Positions 34,427 to 43,649 are shown, counted from the stretch's first letter. The stretch is DNA of 54,882 bases from Pontibacillus marinus BH030004 = DSM 16465 (GCF_000425225.1 NZ_AULJ01000040.1:1-54882); one strand, 5' to 3'. The notes: generated by a model not told the origin, from the letters alone. Numbers and translations: made by a program.

Positions 34427-35077
34427 TTATGATTTTACTCCCTTGTATGAAAGCTTTTTTTGTAATACACCTAAGGCAAAATCTACGGATATCGCTAACA
34501 AAGCAACAGAAATCGCCCCAACCTGAATCATTGTTGTATAACTTGTAGAAATACCTCTTGCGATGTACATCCCTAATCCTCCAGCCCCTATGTAAGCAGC
34601 AATGGCACAAATCCCGATCGTCAACACAATAGCCATTCTTACACCTGCCATAATTACCGGGAGGGCTAATGGAATTTCCACCTTGAAGAGACGTTGCTTC
34701 GTTGTCATCCCCATTCCAACTGCTGCATCCTTCGTATTTGGATCAACATTTTTAATCGCAATATACGTATTACGGATTATAGGCAGTTGAGAATATAGAA
34801 TTAAAGCTACAATCGCTGGCACAAATCCAATACCTTGATTAATTAATGAAAAAAGAGGAATCATGAGTCCAAATAAGGCTATACTTGGAATTGTCATAAT
34901 AATTCCTGCAATAGCCAAAACTAAGTTCGCTAAAGACTCATGTTGAGAAATATAAATCCCAAAAGGGACTCCTGTTAAAACTGAAATTCCGACTGCTAGT
35001 CCTACCAACTTGATGTGCTCTAAGGTTAAGTTGAGCAATTCAATCCAATTAGATTGAATAAATTCTAGAATCTCCAT
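34427..35077 (-). CDS. OpuC-type ABC transporter permease (first gene of operon)
   Basis: A 216-residue permease, comparable to OpuCB/YehY, with about five membrane spans and the signature loop NVDPNTKDAAVGMGMTTKQR then LFKVEIPLALP. It is the first gene after the sigma-54 promoter, about 25 nt from the predicted transcript start, with ribosome binding site GAGGGGGTGA. Its product should assemble with the other permease at 32658-33395 and the ATPase. Confidence 0.88.
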   Translation of the reverse strand: MEILEFIQSNWIELLNLTLEHIKLVGLAVGISVLTGVPFGIYISQHESLANLVLAIAGIIMTIPSIALFGLMIPLFSLINQGIGFVPAIVALILYSQLPIIRNTYIAIKNVDPNTKDAAVGMGMTTKQRLFKVEIPLALPVIMAGVRMAIVLTIGICAIAAYIGAGGLGMYIARGISTSYTTMIQVGAISVALLAISVDFALGVLQKKLSYKGVKS

Positions 35078-35112
35078 CGTTTCACCCCCTCTATCCTATT
35101 ACAAATTAATAA

Positions 35113-35129
35113 TGCAAATTTCATGCCAA
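35113..35129 (-). promoter_or_regulatory. Sigma-54 (SigL) promoter
   Basis: On the minus strand the sequence reads TTGGCATGAAATTTGCA. GG (35127-35126) and GC (35115-35114) are separated by exactly 10 nt, as required for -24/-12 promoters, and both flanks match the consensus TGGCAC-N5-TTGC with one mismatch. It is 36 nt before the permease start. The next gene upstream encodes a sigma-54 activator. Confidence 0.85.
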
Positions 35130-35185
35130 CATAAAACCCTTTTTTATCAGAATTTTTAAAATTATTACGTAAAAACATTATGCAG

Positions 35186-35210
35186 CTTTGTAAAAATTTT
35201 TTGACAAAAG
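35186..35210. promoter_or_regulatory. Candidate upstream activator site
   Basis: An imperfect 25-bp dyad (CTTTGTAAAAATT / TTTTTTGACAAAAG) is centred about 95 nt upstream of the predicted sigma-54 transcript start, the usual distance for an NtrC-family enhancer site. Confidence 0.45.
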
Positions 35211-35231
35211 TACGTTAGTAAAAAAATTCAT

Positions 35232-35269
35232 AACAAAAGCTACTAACTTGGATGTTAGTAGCTTTTGTT
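35232..35269 (-). terminator. Terminator after the NtrC-type regulator
   Basis: ACAAAAGCTACTAAC pairs perfectly with GTTAGTAGCTTTTGT around a 6-nt loop, just after the stop, followed on the minus strand by a T-rich stretch. It isolates the sensor operon from the sigma-54 promoter. Confidence 0.88.
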
Positions 35270-36622
35270 TCACCTATTTTCTGAGAAGTGCTTGTTCATT
35301 TTGTAAAGAAGGCTTTGTCGTGAAATCCCTAACCTTTTGGCTGCAGCTGCTGGTTGGCCAAGTCCTTCATCAAGAGCTTCTAAAATCATTTTCTTTTCTA
35401 CATCTGCGATTCGTTCTGGTAATGACGAGCTTTTCGATACTGTTGAGGACTCTTTTCTTTCGCTAATCTCTTGTGGGAAATCATCTATTGACAATTGATC
35501 TCCAGGACAAAGAACAACAGCTCTCTCTATCGCATTTTGAAGCTCACGTACATTACCGGGCCAATGATAATCCATAAGTAGATTTATTAGTTTCGTTGAA
35601 GCCTGAAAATCTTTACCGTGCTTCTGCCTATGATATTCTAAAAAACTCTCTACAAGCATTGGTATATCATCACTACGTTCTCTAAGTGGCGGAATATAAA
35701 TGTCTACAATATTTAGACGATAAAACAAGTCTTCACGAAACTCTTTAAGATTTACTAATTCTTTAAGGTTTTTATTAGTTGCTGTTATAATCCTCACATC
35801 AACAGTCTGTAACTTGTCACTTCCAACGCGCATAAAGGATTTATCTTGGGTAACTTGAAGTAACTTTGCCTGAAATGCTGTAGAAATTTCCCCTATCTCA
35901 TCTAAAAAAATCGTCCCTCCATTGGCCGCTTCAAATTTCCCCTTACGTGTAGAGGTTGCTCCTGTAAATGATCCTTTTTCATGTCCAAATAATTCGCTTT
36001 CTAAAAGCTGTTCAGGTATGGATGCACAATTGACCGGAACAAAGGGAGCATTCCTTCTTTCACTTTGTTCGTGTATCATCTGAGCTACTTTGCTTTTTCC
36101 TGTCCCACTTTCTCCCTGCAATAAAACACTTGCGTCAGTTGGAGCAACTCGTTGCACTAGCTGATAAATTCGTTTCATTATACTGCTAATGCCAAGTAAC
36201 TCATTTGAAGTCTCCATTCTATGTAATTTTTCCTTTAAGCTTTGGTTTTCTTGATTCACTGAAAGCCAATCCAAGGCTTTCTGAATGATAATCAATAACT
36301 CATTTAATTGAATTGGCTTAATAATATAATCGAAAGCTCCTACCTTCATTGCAGCAACAGCATTTTCAACATTGCCATAAGCTGTCATCATTATATAAAT
36401 TTTGTTAGGATACATTCCCCTGAATTCTTCCAGCAGTTCTAATCCACTTGTGTCAGGAAGCTTGAGATCAAGGAAGACTAACTCAGGATCATGTTCTAAT
36501 ATTTTATTTCTAGCCTCTTGTCCATTCGCTGCTGTTTGAACATCATAACCTTTTTTCGTTAAGGACGAGTGAAAAATTTTCAGGATCTTCGGTTCATCAT
36601 CTACTAGTAAAATGCGCTTCAT
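35270..36622 (-). CDS. NtrC-family sigma-54-dependent response regulator
   Basis: A 450-residue activator with three domains: receiver (LLVDDEPKI, phospho-Asp in LVFLDLKLPDTSG), AAA+ ATPase (residues about 140-375) and a Fis-type helix-turn-helix (AAAAKRLGISRQSLLYKM). Walker A is LQGESGTGKSK, and the sigma-54 contact loop reads HEKGSFTGATSTRKG, a GAFTGA variant with Ser at the second position. GGTIFLDEIGE is Walker B. Two-component activators of this type are less usual in Bacillaceae, where sigma-54 activators are mostly metabolite- or PTS-controlled. It overlaps the kinase gene by 4 nt. Confidence 0.92.
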   Translation of the reverse strand: MKRILLVDDEPKILKIFHSSLTKKGYDVQTAANGQEARNKILEHDPELVFLDLKLPDTSGLELLEEFRGMYPNKIYIMMTAYGNVENAVAAMKVGAFDYIIKPIQLNELLIIIQKALDWLSVNQENQSLKEKLHRMETSNELLGISSIMKRIYQLVQRVAPTDASVLLQGESGTGKSKVAQMIHEQSERRNAPFVPVNCASIPEQLLESELFGHEKGSFTGATSTRKGKFEAANGGTIFLDEIGEISTAFQAKLLQVTQDKSFMRVGSDKLQTVDVRIITATNKNLKELVNLKEFREDLFYRLNIVDIYIPPLRERSDDIPMLVESFLEYHRQKHGKDFQASTKLINLLMDYHWPGNVRELQNAIERAVVLCPGDQLSIDDFPQEISERKESSTVSKSSSLPERIADVEKKMILEALDEGLGQPAAAAKRLGISRQSLLYKMNKHFSENR

Positions 36623-38733
36623 AACTCATCCTCCCCTTCACTTTGGTGCGTGATTTTCGGCAACTGAATTTCCATAGTTGTATGGCCCCCTTCTGAGGAA
36701 GCTGTTACTTTTCCACCATGTTGGGTTACAATTTCATGTGCTATGGCTAGTCCTAAGCCTGTTCCCTCGTTCTTCGTTGTATAAAAAGGTGTAAAAATCC
36801 AATTTAAATGAGATTCAGGTATTCCTCCACCATTGTCCTCTAATATAATATTCCAACCATCTTCTTGATCTGATATTTCCACTTTAAAGGTGCCCTGACT
36901 TTCAATAGCTTGTATCCCATTTAAGATCACATTTAAGAATACCTGTGAAAGATGACTAGAATCTCCAAGTACATAAGCTTCTTCTACTCCATAATTCTTT
37001 ACCAACTGAATTCTACGGTCTTCAAATTGGTTCCGTAATAATGTGAGTAACTCATTTAATAATACGACAAGATTCACCTTTTCTCTGTGCTCAGTCATAT
37101 CACCTCTAGACATTTTTAAGAAATCAGCAAGTAAATCATTTAACCTTTCAGAGGTTTCAAGGATATCATCAGTCATCTCTTTAATTAGATTTTCATCAAT
37201 TTCATCTTCAGATAAATCGATTTGTATCGCTTCTGTTGCAGCTTGAATAATGCTAATTGGGTTTTTAATCTCATGAGCAATCCCAGCAGTTAATTGTCCA
37301 AGTGAGGCTAAGCGTTCGCTTTGTCTTAAAAACTCTTCTAACTTTTTGATCTCTCCCACATCACGTATGACAAGAATCGCTCCAATAATTTGATCCTCAT
37401 CACCAGTGAATAAGGAAGAATACATTCGAACGTCATGCTTTTTTCCTTCTTTGTCATATATGTAACTTTCGAGTTCATCAAATTGCTTTCCCTCTTTTAA
37501 CGTTTTCCACGAAATAAACTCATGTTTTGCTGCCTTCAAGGGCAAATCAATAATATATTTTCCTAATGCTTCTTCTCTTTCAAATAAAGTGAGCTGTTCT
37601 GCCCCTTTATTAAAAGTCATAATGCGTCCATCTTGGTCAGTTGTGATCACTCCATAAGGGACGGATTCCAAAATATAAAAGAGTCTTCTCTCTTTATCCT
37701 TCAAATCACTAGCCATTTCATTCATGGTGAAGGATAAGTTTTCAATCTCATCTCCTGTTTCAATAAGATCGAAACTTGACCGACTTCCCTCCTTATATTG
37801 ATGTGCTTGATTTGTTAATTTGGTAATAGGTTTAACCACCTTTGAGACCCCAACAAATGTGAATAAAATGGTAACCAGTAATGCTATGATAAATCCACGC
37901 AGAAGTACAGATTGAACATTATTAGCAGGCATCAAAGCTTGGTCTATAGACTCACCTACAATGAGTCCAAATCCTCCTGACTCAATAGGACGATATGCTA
38001 AGAGCATTTCACTTCCGAATAATTCTCCACGCCAAATTCCGAATCGACTCTTATACAAATAATTTTTTAAGGTTGAATTCCTTAATGTCTTTCCTAAATA
38101 GTAGTCATTCGTATGTGCAAGAATGGTACCATTTTGATCAACTAAGGCGTTAACACCTTCCTTACCTAACTTTACCTGTCTTAAGTACTCAGACAAGACA
38201 TGTAAGTTTACATATCCAATTACCGCACCATTATAATCCCCTTTTTCGTTAAGGATGGGATAACCTAAAGCAATAGTCCTTCTACCATCATCTAATTCAA
38301 TAAGGTTTGAAATATAGTAAGTTTTACTCCATTCTAATCGCTCCACAATTTTCTTATAGGAAGTAGAACTGGAATGAACATTTGGAATCGTTGAAACTGG
38401 AGTTCCTGATTTATTAACAATATTCATATATAGATAGAGTGGATTGTTGACAATAATTCGTTCCATTTCTTCTCTATATAAGTCCTGATTATCATTTATA
38501 CGATAAAACTCAGAAATCACTCGCGCATCATTGACCATTTTCTCAAACATAAAGCTAGTTTTTTTACTGATGGATTTTGCCATCAAATCATTTCGATACT
38601 CAATTTCCTCTCTCATTGAATGGAAAAGTAATTGGGTAGTAAAGTAATAGATTGCCGTTAAAGAAACAGTAGCAACAATGATTGCAACGATTAAGTAACG
38701 CTTTGTTAACTTCGAGTATATGAGATCTCGCAA
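36619..38733 (-). CDS. Cache-HAMP-PAS sensor histidine kinase
   Basis: A 704-residue membrane kinase. A first membrane helix (about 13-35), an extracytoplasmic double-Cache-like domain (about 40-275), a second helix (ALLVTILFTFVG), a HAMP linker, a PAS domain (YGVITTDQDGRIMTFNKG) and a kinase core follow. The phosphorylated His is in GIAHEIKNPISI; NGIQAIES, EDNGGGIPESHL and GTGLGLAIAHEI form the ATP site. Start is TTG at 38733 after GGGGTGA. Cache domains often bind small acids or amines, so the signal may be the substrate of the neighbouring importer. Confidence 0.9.
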   Translation of the reverse strand: MRDLIYSKLTKRYLIVAIIVATVSLTAIYYFTTQLLFHSMREEIEYRNDLMAKSISKKTSFMFEKMVNDARVISEFYRINDNQDLYREEMERIIVNNPLYLYMNIVNKSGTPVSTIPNVHSSSTSYKKIVERLEWSKTYYISNLIELDDGRRTIALGYPILNEKGDYNGAVIGYVNLHVLSEYLRQVKLGKEGVNALVDQNGTILAHTNDYYLGKTLRNSTLKNYLYKSRFGIWRGELFGSEMLLAYRPIESGGFGLIVGESIDQALMPANNVQSVLLRGFIIALLVTILFTFVGVSKVVKPITKLTNQAHQYKEGSRSSFDLIETGDEIENLSFTMNEMASDLKDKERRLFYILESVPYGVITTDQDGRIMTFNKGAEQLTLFEREEALGKYIIDLPLKAAKHEFISWKTLKEGKQFDELESYIYDKEGKKHDVRMYSSLFTGDEDQIIGAILVIRDVGEIKKLEEFLRQSERLASLGQLTAGIAHEIKNPISIIQAATEAIQIDLSEDEIDENLIKEMTDDILETSERLNDLLADFLKMSRGDMTEHREKVNLVVLLNELLTLLRNQFEDRRIQLVKNYGVEEAYVLGDSSHLSQVFLNVILNGIQAIESQGTFKVEISDQEDGWNIILEDNGGGIPESHLNWIFTPFYTTKNEGTGLGLAIAHEIVTQHGGKVTASSEGGHTTMEIQLPKITHQSEGEDEL

Positions 38734-39225
38734 TGTTTCACCCCAATCTTTACATTTCCATTTTTAAAAAATAATTAATTCCAACATATTTGCTTGCCTC
38801 TTTATTTTAAAAATTTTCTGACGTTTACACAATATAAAATTGGAATGAAATGAGGACCTTTAATAACCCAATGGAATCCAACTGTATCTTTTTAAAAGAA
38901 GAACCAATCTCCCCCATCCCTTTAAAAAAATATATGCAATTATGTCAAAAATGAATGAATTCAATGAATTCTTAACGTACTCCTTGATATTTAAACTAAA
39001 CCCAACATGAGAATGAATGCATCATGGTTCATTCGCTATTAAGTCACATAATCACGATATAACTAGTTTGATAATCTTACTCCATCACACTATTATATAA
39101 ACATTGACAAGGAATAATTTGGTTCATCATACCTCAAGCCACCCTTCCTTGTTCAATGTGTACCTATAAACATTAAAGGAGGAAAACACTATTAAATTCT
39201 TTGAAATCATTGAAGGTGATTCAAT
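38734..39225. promoter_or_regulatory. ectA upstream region with sigma-A promoter and dyad
   Basis: This 490-nt gap has no gene. A sigma-A promoter is clear: TTGATA at 39068-39073, 17-nt spacer, TATTAT at 39091-39096, about 130 nt before ectA. A perfect dyad GAATGAA-N10-TTCATTC lies at 39011-39034, just before the -35, where an operator would be. A second possible -35 (TTGACA) is at 39105-39110 with a poor -10. No sigma-B promoter was recognised. Confidence 0.6.
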
Positions 39226-39735
39226 ATGACCTCAAAAACTGAATCCCCAATTGTTGATCAAGTAACATTTGATATACCAAGTGTTAAAGATGGAACATCC
39301 ATGTGGGAGCTTGTTAACAATTCATCCCTCGATCAAAACTCTCCCTATAAATACCTAATGATGTGTGAATACTTTTCCGAAACCTGTGTGGTTGCAAAGG
39401 AAAAAGATAAACTAGTTGGGTTTATAACCGCTTTTATCCCACCCCAACGTAGTAATGTTATTTTTATTTGGCAAATTGGGATCGACTCTTCGTACCGTGG
39501 CAATGGCATTGCATCGAAAATGTTAAATACTTTAGTGGAACGTGAGAGCTGTAAATTTGTTTGCTACATGGAAGCCACAGTCACGCCATCGAACGAAGCA
39601 TCTCAATCATTATTTAAACGCTTCGCTCGCGACCATGACACAACGTGTGAAGTGACAACCGGCTTTCCTGAGGAATTGTTCCCTGAAGAAGGCCATGAAG
39701 AAGAACTCACCTTTAGAATTGGCCCCTTTTCATAA
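39226..39735 (+). CDS. ectA: L-2,4-diaminobutyrate acetyltransferase EctA
   Basis: A 169-residue GNAT enzyme that acetylates L-2,4-diaminobutyrate at the gamma-amino group in ectoine synthesis. The family start (VTFDIPSVKDGTSMWELV) and the substrate region (SSLDQNSPYKYLMMCEYF) are clear, and the acetyl-CoA loop reads IDSSYRGNGIASKML. EATVTPSNEASQSLFKRFAR closely follows the EctA pattern. RBS AAGGTGAT. It is followed 42 nt later by ectB. Confidence 0.93.
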   Translation: MTSKTESPIVDQVTFDIPSVKDGTSMWELVNNSSLDQNSPYKYLMMCEYFSETCVVAKEKDKLVGFITAFIPPQRSNVIFIWQIGIDSSYRGNGIASKMLNTLVERESCKFVCYMEATVTPSNEASQSLFKRFARDHDTTCEVTTGFPEELFPEEGHEEELTFRIGPFS

Positions 39736-39777
39736 AAGCACAAGAAGGACGAAAAAATTCAAGGAGGACGATCTTAA

Positions 39778-41058
39778 ATGAATAATAGCTTAAAAGTATT
39801 TGAAGAACTTGAATCCAATGTACGTTCCTATTGCAGAAGCTTCCCAACTAAGTTCACGAAAGCAAAAGGACATAAGTTGTGGGATGTTAACCAAAAAGAA
39901 TACTTAGACTTCTTTAGTGGTGCTGGAGCATTAAACTACGGTCATAACGACCCAAACATGAAGGAAAAACTAATCGAATACATTACGGATGACGGCATTA
40001 CCCACAGCTTAGATATGGCTTCTACTACTAAAGAGAAATTCCTAACTACCTTTAATGAAACAATCCTGAAACCCCGCAACTTGGATTATAAAGTCATGTT
40101 CCCTGGACCAACTGGTACAAACACTGTTGAAAGTGCGCTAAAGCTTGCACGAAAAGTAACGGGACGTACTGAAGTGGTTAGCTTTACGAACGGTTTTCAT
40201 GGCATGACGATAGGATCATTATCTGTAACAGGTAATGCAATGAAACGAAAAGGTGCAGGGATCCCCCTTCAAAACGCAGTTACCATGCCTTTTGACAACT
40301 ACATGGACCATGAATTTGACACCATTGATTATCTTGAGCACTATTTAAACGATAGTGGTAGTGGTGTAGAAATTCCTGCAGCTGTTATTTTAGAAACCGT
40401 TCAAGGAGAAGGCGGCCTGAACACAGCTCGCTTTGAATGGTTGAAAAAACTCGAGAACTTATGTGAACGTTGGGGGATCTTTCTAATCATTGATGATGTT
40501 CAGGCTGGAGTAGGAAGAACCGGAACATTCTTCAGCTTTGAGCCAGCGCAAATTAAACCGGATATTGTATGTATGTCTAAATCCCTTAGTGGATATGGTC
40601 TACCGTTTGCCATCACATTGATTAAGCCTGAGCACGACAAATGGCTACCCGGCGAACATAACGGTACATTCCGTGGAAACAATATGGCGTTTGTTACAGC
40701 AACAGAGGCACTGAATTATTGGAAAGACCCTTCCTTTGAAAAGAATGTTCAAGAAAATGCTAAAAAAATCACCCACTTCTTAAATGGAATGATTTCTAAG
40801 TACCCTGATATGAAAGGGCTACGTAAAGGCCGAGGTATCATGCAAGGAATATCAGTAAGCAAAGAAGGTTTTTCTGAAAAAGTTGCTGCATTAGCATTTG
40901 AAAAAGGGCTTATTATGGAAACAGCTGGAGCAAATGATGAAGTATTTAAGCTTTTCCCACCTATTAACATTGATGAAAAAGCCCTTGAAGAAGGTTTTGA
41001 AATCATTGAAGCTGCTGTTCAAGAAGTTGTGGAAGAAAAAGAACTCGTTACTTCCTAA
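39778..41058 (+). CDS. ectB: Diaminobutyrate-2-oxoglutarate aminotransferase EctB
   Basis: A 426-residue class III PLP aminotransferase that makes L-2,4-diaminobutyrate from aspartate semialdehyde. Key parts are [19 protein letters not shown] at the N-terminus, [35 protein letters not shown] with the PLP aspartate and [11 protein letters not shown] with the Schiff-base lysine. Length and motifs are normal. RBS AAGGAGG. A terminator follows 17 nt after the stop, so the operon contains only ectA and ectB; ectC, which normally comes next, is not here. Confidence 0.95.
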   Translation: MNNSLKVFEELESNVRSYCRSFPTKFTKAKGHKLWDVNQKEYLDFFSGAGALNYGHNDPNMKEKLIEYITDDGITHSLDMASTTKEKFLTTFNETILKPRNLDYKVMFPGPTGTNTVESALKLARKVTGRTEVVSFTNGFHGMTIGSLSVTGNAMKRKGAGIPLQNAVTMPFDNYMDHEFDTIDYLEHYLNDSGSGVEIPAAVILETVQGEGGLNTARFEWLKKLENLCERWGIFLIIDDVQAGVGRTGTFFSFEPAQIKPDIVCMSKSLSGYGLPFAITLIKPEHDKWLPGEHNGTFRGNNMAFVTATEALNYWKDPSFEKNVQENAKKITHFLNGMISKYPDMKGLRKGRGIMQGISVSKEGFSEKVAALAFEKGLIMETAGANDEVFKLFPPINIDEKALEEGFEIIEAAVQEVVEEKELVTS

Positions 41059-41072
41059 TATGAATAAGATCA

Positions 41073-41115
41073 CAAAAGGTTGCTATTCTTAGATGAATGG
41101 CAACCTTTATTTTAA
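41073..41115 (+). terminator. Terminator of ectAB
   Basis: AAAGGTTGC pairs perfectly with GCAACCTTT, with an inner ATTC/GAAT pairing, followed by ATTTT. It lies just before the convergent NUDIX gene's stop. Confidence 0.85.
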
Positions 41116-41735
41116 TGCTTCCTTATTTCTTTAATAAAGTCATGTAAAATACGAGCTGTTAACCCCCAAATCACCTGGTCCCCATAGTAATAAAAATGCT
41201 CCGCATAACGTCTCCTGGACCACTTATAGTTTTCACCATTAGGTATTAAATGATAAGGAAATTCCCCTTCAGGCTGAACCTCCATCTGAATATAATGAAT
41301 ATCAGGCTCTGTGTTTAGAAGAAAATCCAAAGGAACTGTGAATACTTCCCCTACCTCTTTTGGATTTAAGGTTAAATCTTGTTCATCACAATCTAAGAAC
41401 CCCACATACGCATCTACTTTCATTCCAAATGGCGACACCATATAACCGAAAGAGTAAATATCCTTTATTCTATCTCTTCGCACACCTAGCTCTTCAACTG
41501 CTTCACGGATAGCTGTAAATTGCGTATCCTCATCTTCCTCATCCACTTTTCCTCCAGGAAAACAAACCTCACCTGGCTGACGCCGCATATTTAAAGAACG
41601 AACTTCAAACAATAGATGCATGCCATCCTCTTTTTCTATAAGTGGCAGTAAAAGAGAGTACCTTTTAATATGATCCTGACCAATAAGCTTAGGTGTAGCT
41701 GCCTTTAGCTTTTCATGAATAGATTTATGATTCAT
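41112..41735 (-). CDS. NUDIX hydrolase, CoA pyrophosphatase-like
   Basis: A 207-residue NUDIX protein. The UPF0035 motif of CoA-type enzymes precedes the Nudix box: LLFEVRSLNMRRQPGEVCFP, then GGKVDEEDEDTQFTAIREAV and EELGV. Such enzymes cleave CoA or its derivatives to phosphopantetheine and 3',5'-ADP. The C-terminus WGLTARILHDFIKEI is also family-like. I start at 41735 because AAGG lies 9 nt upstream, and the ATG at 41744 overlaps it. Confidence 0.88.
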   Translation of the reverse strand: MNHKSIHEKLKAATPKLIGQDHIKRYSLLLPLIEKEDGMHLLFEVRSLNMRRQPGEVCFPGGKVDEEDEDTQFTAIREAVEELGVRRDRIKDIYSFGYMVSPFGMKVDAYVGFLDCDEQDLTLNPKEVGEVFTVPLDFLLNTEPDIHYIQMEVQPEGEFPYHLIPNGENYKWSRRRYAEHFYYYGDQVIWGLTARILHDFIKEIRKH

Positions 41736-41834
41736 ATCGTTCATCCTTTTATTAATCGTTGTCTCTACTATATCAGATTGACTGAGAAAATCATTTTTTG
41801 TTGATTTTAGTCATTAAGTAGCATGCCCGTTTTG

Positions 41835-41863
41835 TTTACATCTGGAAATGTTTTGGCGATAAT
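41835..41863 (+). promoter_or_regulatory. Sigma-A promoter of the M23 peptidase gene
   Basis: TTTACA at 41835-41840, a 17-nt spacer and GATAAT at 41858-41863, each one mismatch from consensus, about 50 nt before the start codon. Confidence 0.7.
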
Positions 41864-41915
41864 AGTATGTAAGAACTTGTACTTTTTGGGAATATTTTAA
41901 GGAGGCATAACCCTT

Positions 41916-42974
41916 TTGAAAACTCATAAGAGAAGGCAGAAAAATAAGACGGGGAAGAAATCCTTTGTTGTATTCACCACCCTATTGTTTATGGGACTAA
42001 TCGGTTTTGTATTTATTTCACAGACTGGAGCGAAAACGACAATTCCAGGAAAGTATGGAGAAACCTCTCTTGGAACATTCGCCCCAGGTGTTATTCGTGA
42101 AATTACGCTGAAACAAAAGCAAGAAGAGATCAGACTTTTACAAGAACGAAAAAAAGCGAATATGGAAGCAGCCTACTTTTCTACTGATCAAACCGCAGAA
42201 AGTATTATGAATTCTGAATGGGCGATTATGCCTGAGGTGGCATCAAGAGGCGATGTCGTTTTAGTAAGACACAATAAGCCTGGAAAGGTAAGCTGGCAAG
42301 GAAAAGAATACACATTAACCTCATTTGGCACTGGATATTACACCTACCTTCCCATTCCTATCAATTTAGACTCTGGAAGTTATTCAATTGGCAATAAAAC
42401 CTTAACGATTCAACCTAAAACATTCGAAAAGCAATACATTCAAGTATCAGAAGAAAATCAAAACATTGCCCGGGACACGGAACAAATCATGAAAGACCAA
42501 GCTAAAATTGATAAAGCCCGAAGTCAATCAGCTGATGAATTTCTATTCCCTGCAGATTCGGCATTCATTAAACCTATTGAGGGTCCTGTAACAACACCAT
42601 TCGGTTACACACGCTATATAAATGGCGAATACTCTGGCAGCCATACAGCTATTGATTGGGCTGCACCAACAGGAACGCCAGTAAAAGCAACAAATGATGG
42701 CGTAGTGGCACTTGCCGACAACCTTCATTTAACAGGTAACTCAGTCTATATCGATCACGGCATGGACATGTTCTCTCAATACATTCACATGTCTGAACTC
42801 AATGTGGAAGCAGGAGATAAAGTCGAAAAGGGTGACATCATTGGAAAAGTCGGAAGCACCGGCTTCTCTACTGGCCCCCATATGCACTTCACCTTTTGGG
42901 TACACAATGTTCCGGTTAACCCAAATTTATATTTAGGCACAACACCTTTTCAAACAGACAAGCAGGTTGAGTAA
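41916..42974 (+). CDS. M23 family metallopeptidase, membrane-anchored
   Basis: A 352-residue secreted or anchored peptidase. A basic N-terminus precedes a membrane segment or signal (about 19-38, VVFTTLLFMGLIGFVFIS) without a lipobox. A middle domain (about 80-200) has no known match. The LytM/M23 domain has SGSHTAIDWAAPTGTPVKAT with the first zinc ligands and FSTGPHMHFTFWV with the HxH pair, so it should be active on peptidoglycan cross-bridges. The start is TTG at 41916 after AAGGAGG. The N-terminal half may regulate it or bind a partner. Confidence 0.88.
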   Translation: MKTHKRRQKNKTGKKSFVVFTTLLFMGLIGFVFISQTGAKTTIPGKYGETSLGTFAPGVIREITLKQKQEEIRLLQERKKANMEAAYFSTDQTAESIMNSEWAIMPEVASRGDVVLVRHNKPGKVSWQGKEYTLTSFGTGYYTYLPIPINLDSGSYSIGNKTLTIQPKTFEKQYIQVSEENQNIARDTEQIMKDQAKIDKARSQSADEFLFPADSAFIKPIEGPVTTPFGYTRYINGEYSGSHTAIDWAAPTGTPVKATNDGVVALADNLHLTGNSVYIDHGMDMFSQYIHMSELNVEAGDKVEKGDIIGKVGSTGFSTGPHMHFTFWVHNVPVNPNLYLGTTPFQTDKQVE

Positions 42975-42990
42975 TCAACCTGCTTTTTTT
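42961..42990. terminator. Terminator overlapping a convergent gene end
   Basis: AGCAGGTTGA pairs perfectly with TCAACCTGCT around GTAA and is followed by seven T. Its 3' half encodes the last codons and stop of the minus-strand gene at 42975. Confidence 0.9.
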
Positions 42991-43532
42991 AATAGGTATT
43001 TTTCTTCGAATTCTTTAAAGCGATCCCATACGTCTTGTGATAATTGAGAATCATGATTACGCAATTCCTTATACCAATGCTTTGAACTACTATTGTTTAA
43101 TTCATCTTCCACATACTCTAAAGTTTCTATAATAAAAGTTAGATGGTGTTTAATATACTCTCGCTGATCTTGATAATCCTCTCCATTTCTGATTCGACTC
43201 GCTAATTCATAATACTTTTTTTCCATGGCATCTATAGCCATTCCAATCACTGAAATTTTGCCATTCATTCTATGTATCTCACGGCTGAACCGCTCGAGCT
43301 CTCCTAGATATCTCCCGAACCCAATATAATCTTCTTCCTCCTGCAAACTTTCAATCCAAAAATCCACATCATCCTGTCTAATGTTGAACAATGCTAACCC
43401 TACTGTACTTTTGTATTCCCATCCTTTACTCTTTCTAAGACCTCCATTTTCCTCGTAAAGGTAATAGTTTAAAACGAGCGAACCAATTAAAACGAATAAA
43501 AATATATATCTGATTACTTTTTGCTTTCTCAT
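42975..43532 (-). CDS. Unknown membrane-anchored protein
   Basis: A 185-residue protein I do not recognise. Residues 7-26 (VIRYIFLFVLIGSLVLNYYL) form a single membrane anchor; the rest is acidic and mostly helical, without cysteines or obvious catalytic motifs. Tyr, Glu and Trp are frequent (FWIESLQEEEDYIGFGRYL). The start at 43532 has GGAGGGG upstream. Its last codons lie in the M23 gene's terminator. A structural or regulatory envelope role is possible but unsupported. Confidence 0.75.
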   Translation of the reverse strand: MRKQKVIRYIFLFVLIGSLVLNYYLYEENGGLRKSKGWEYKSTVGLALFNIRQDDVDFWIESLQEEEDYIGFGRYLGELERFSREIHRMNGKISVIGMAIDAMEKKYYELASRIRNGEDYQDQREYIKHHLTFIIETLEYVEDELNNSSSKHWYKELRNHDSQLSQDVWDRFKEFEEKYLLKKAG

Positions 43533-43611
43533 TTTTCCCCTCCATAAATTTGGGTCAACTCATTATTCCATATTATTACACAAACCTCCTTCCCTCTATA
43601 TAAATTTCTCA

Positions 43612-43645
43612 TAAAAAACAGGCTGGATACCCAGCCTGCTTTTAA
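43612..43645 (-). terminator. Terminator of the MFS gene
   Basis: CAGGCTGG pairs perfectly with CCAGCCTG around 4 nt and is followed on the minus strand by six T. Confidence 0.9.
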
Positions 43646-43649
43646 ATAT

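Noticed and set aside
41059-41111. Remnant of ectC
   Set aside because: Only 53 nt lie between ectB and the next gene and they hold a terminator; no ectoine synthase residues can be read.
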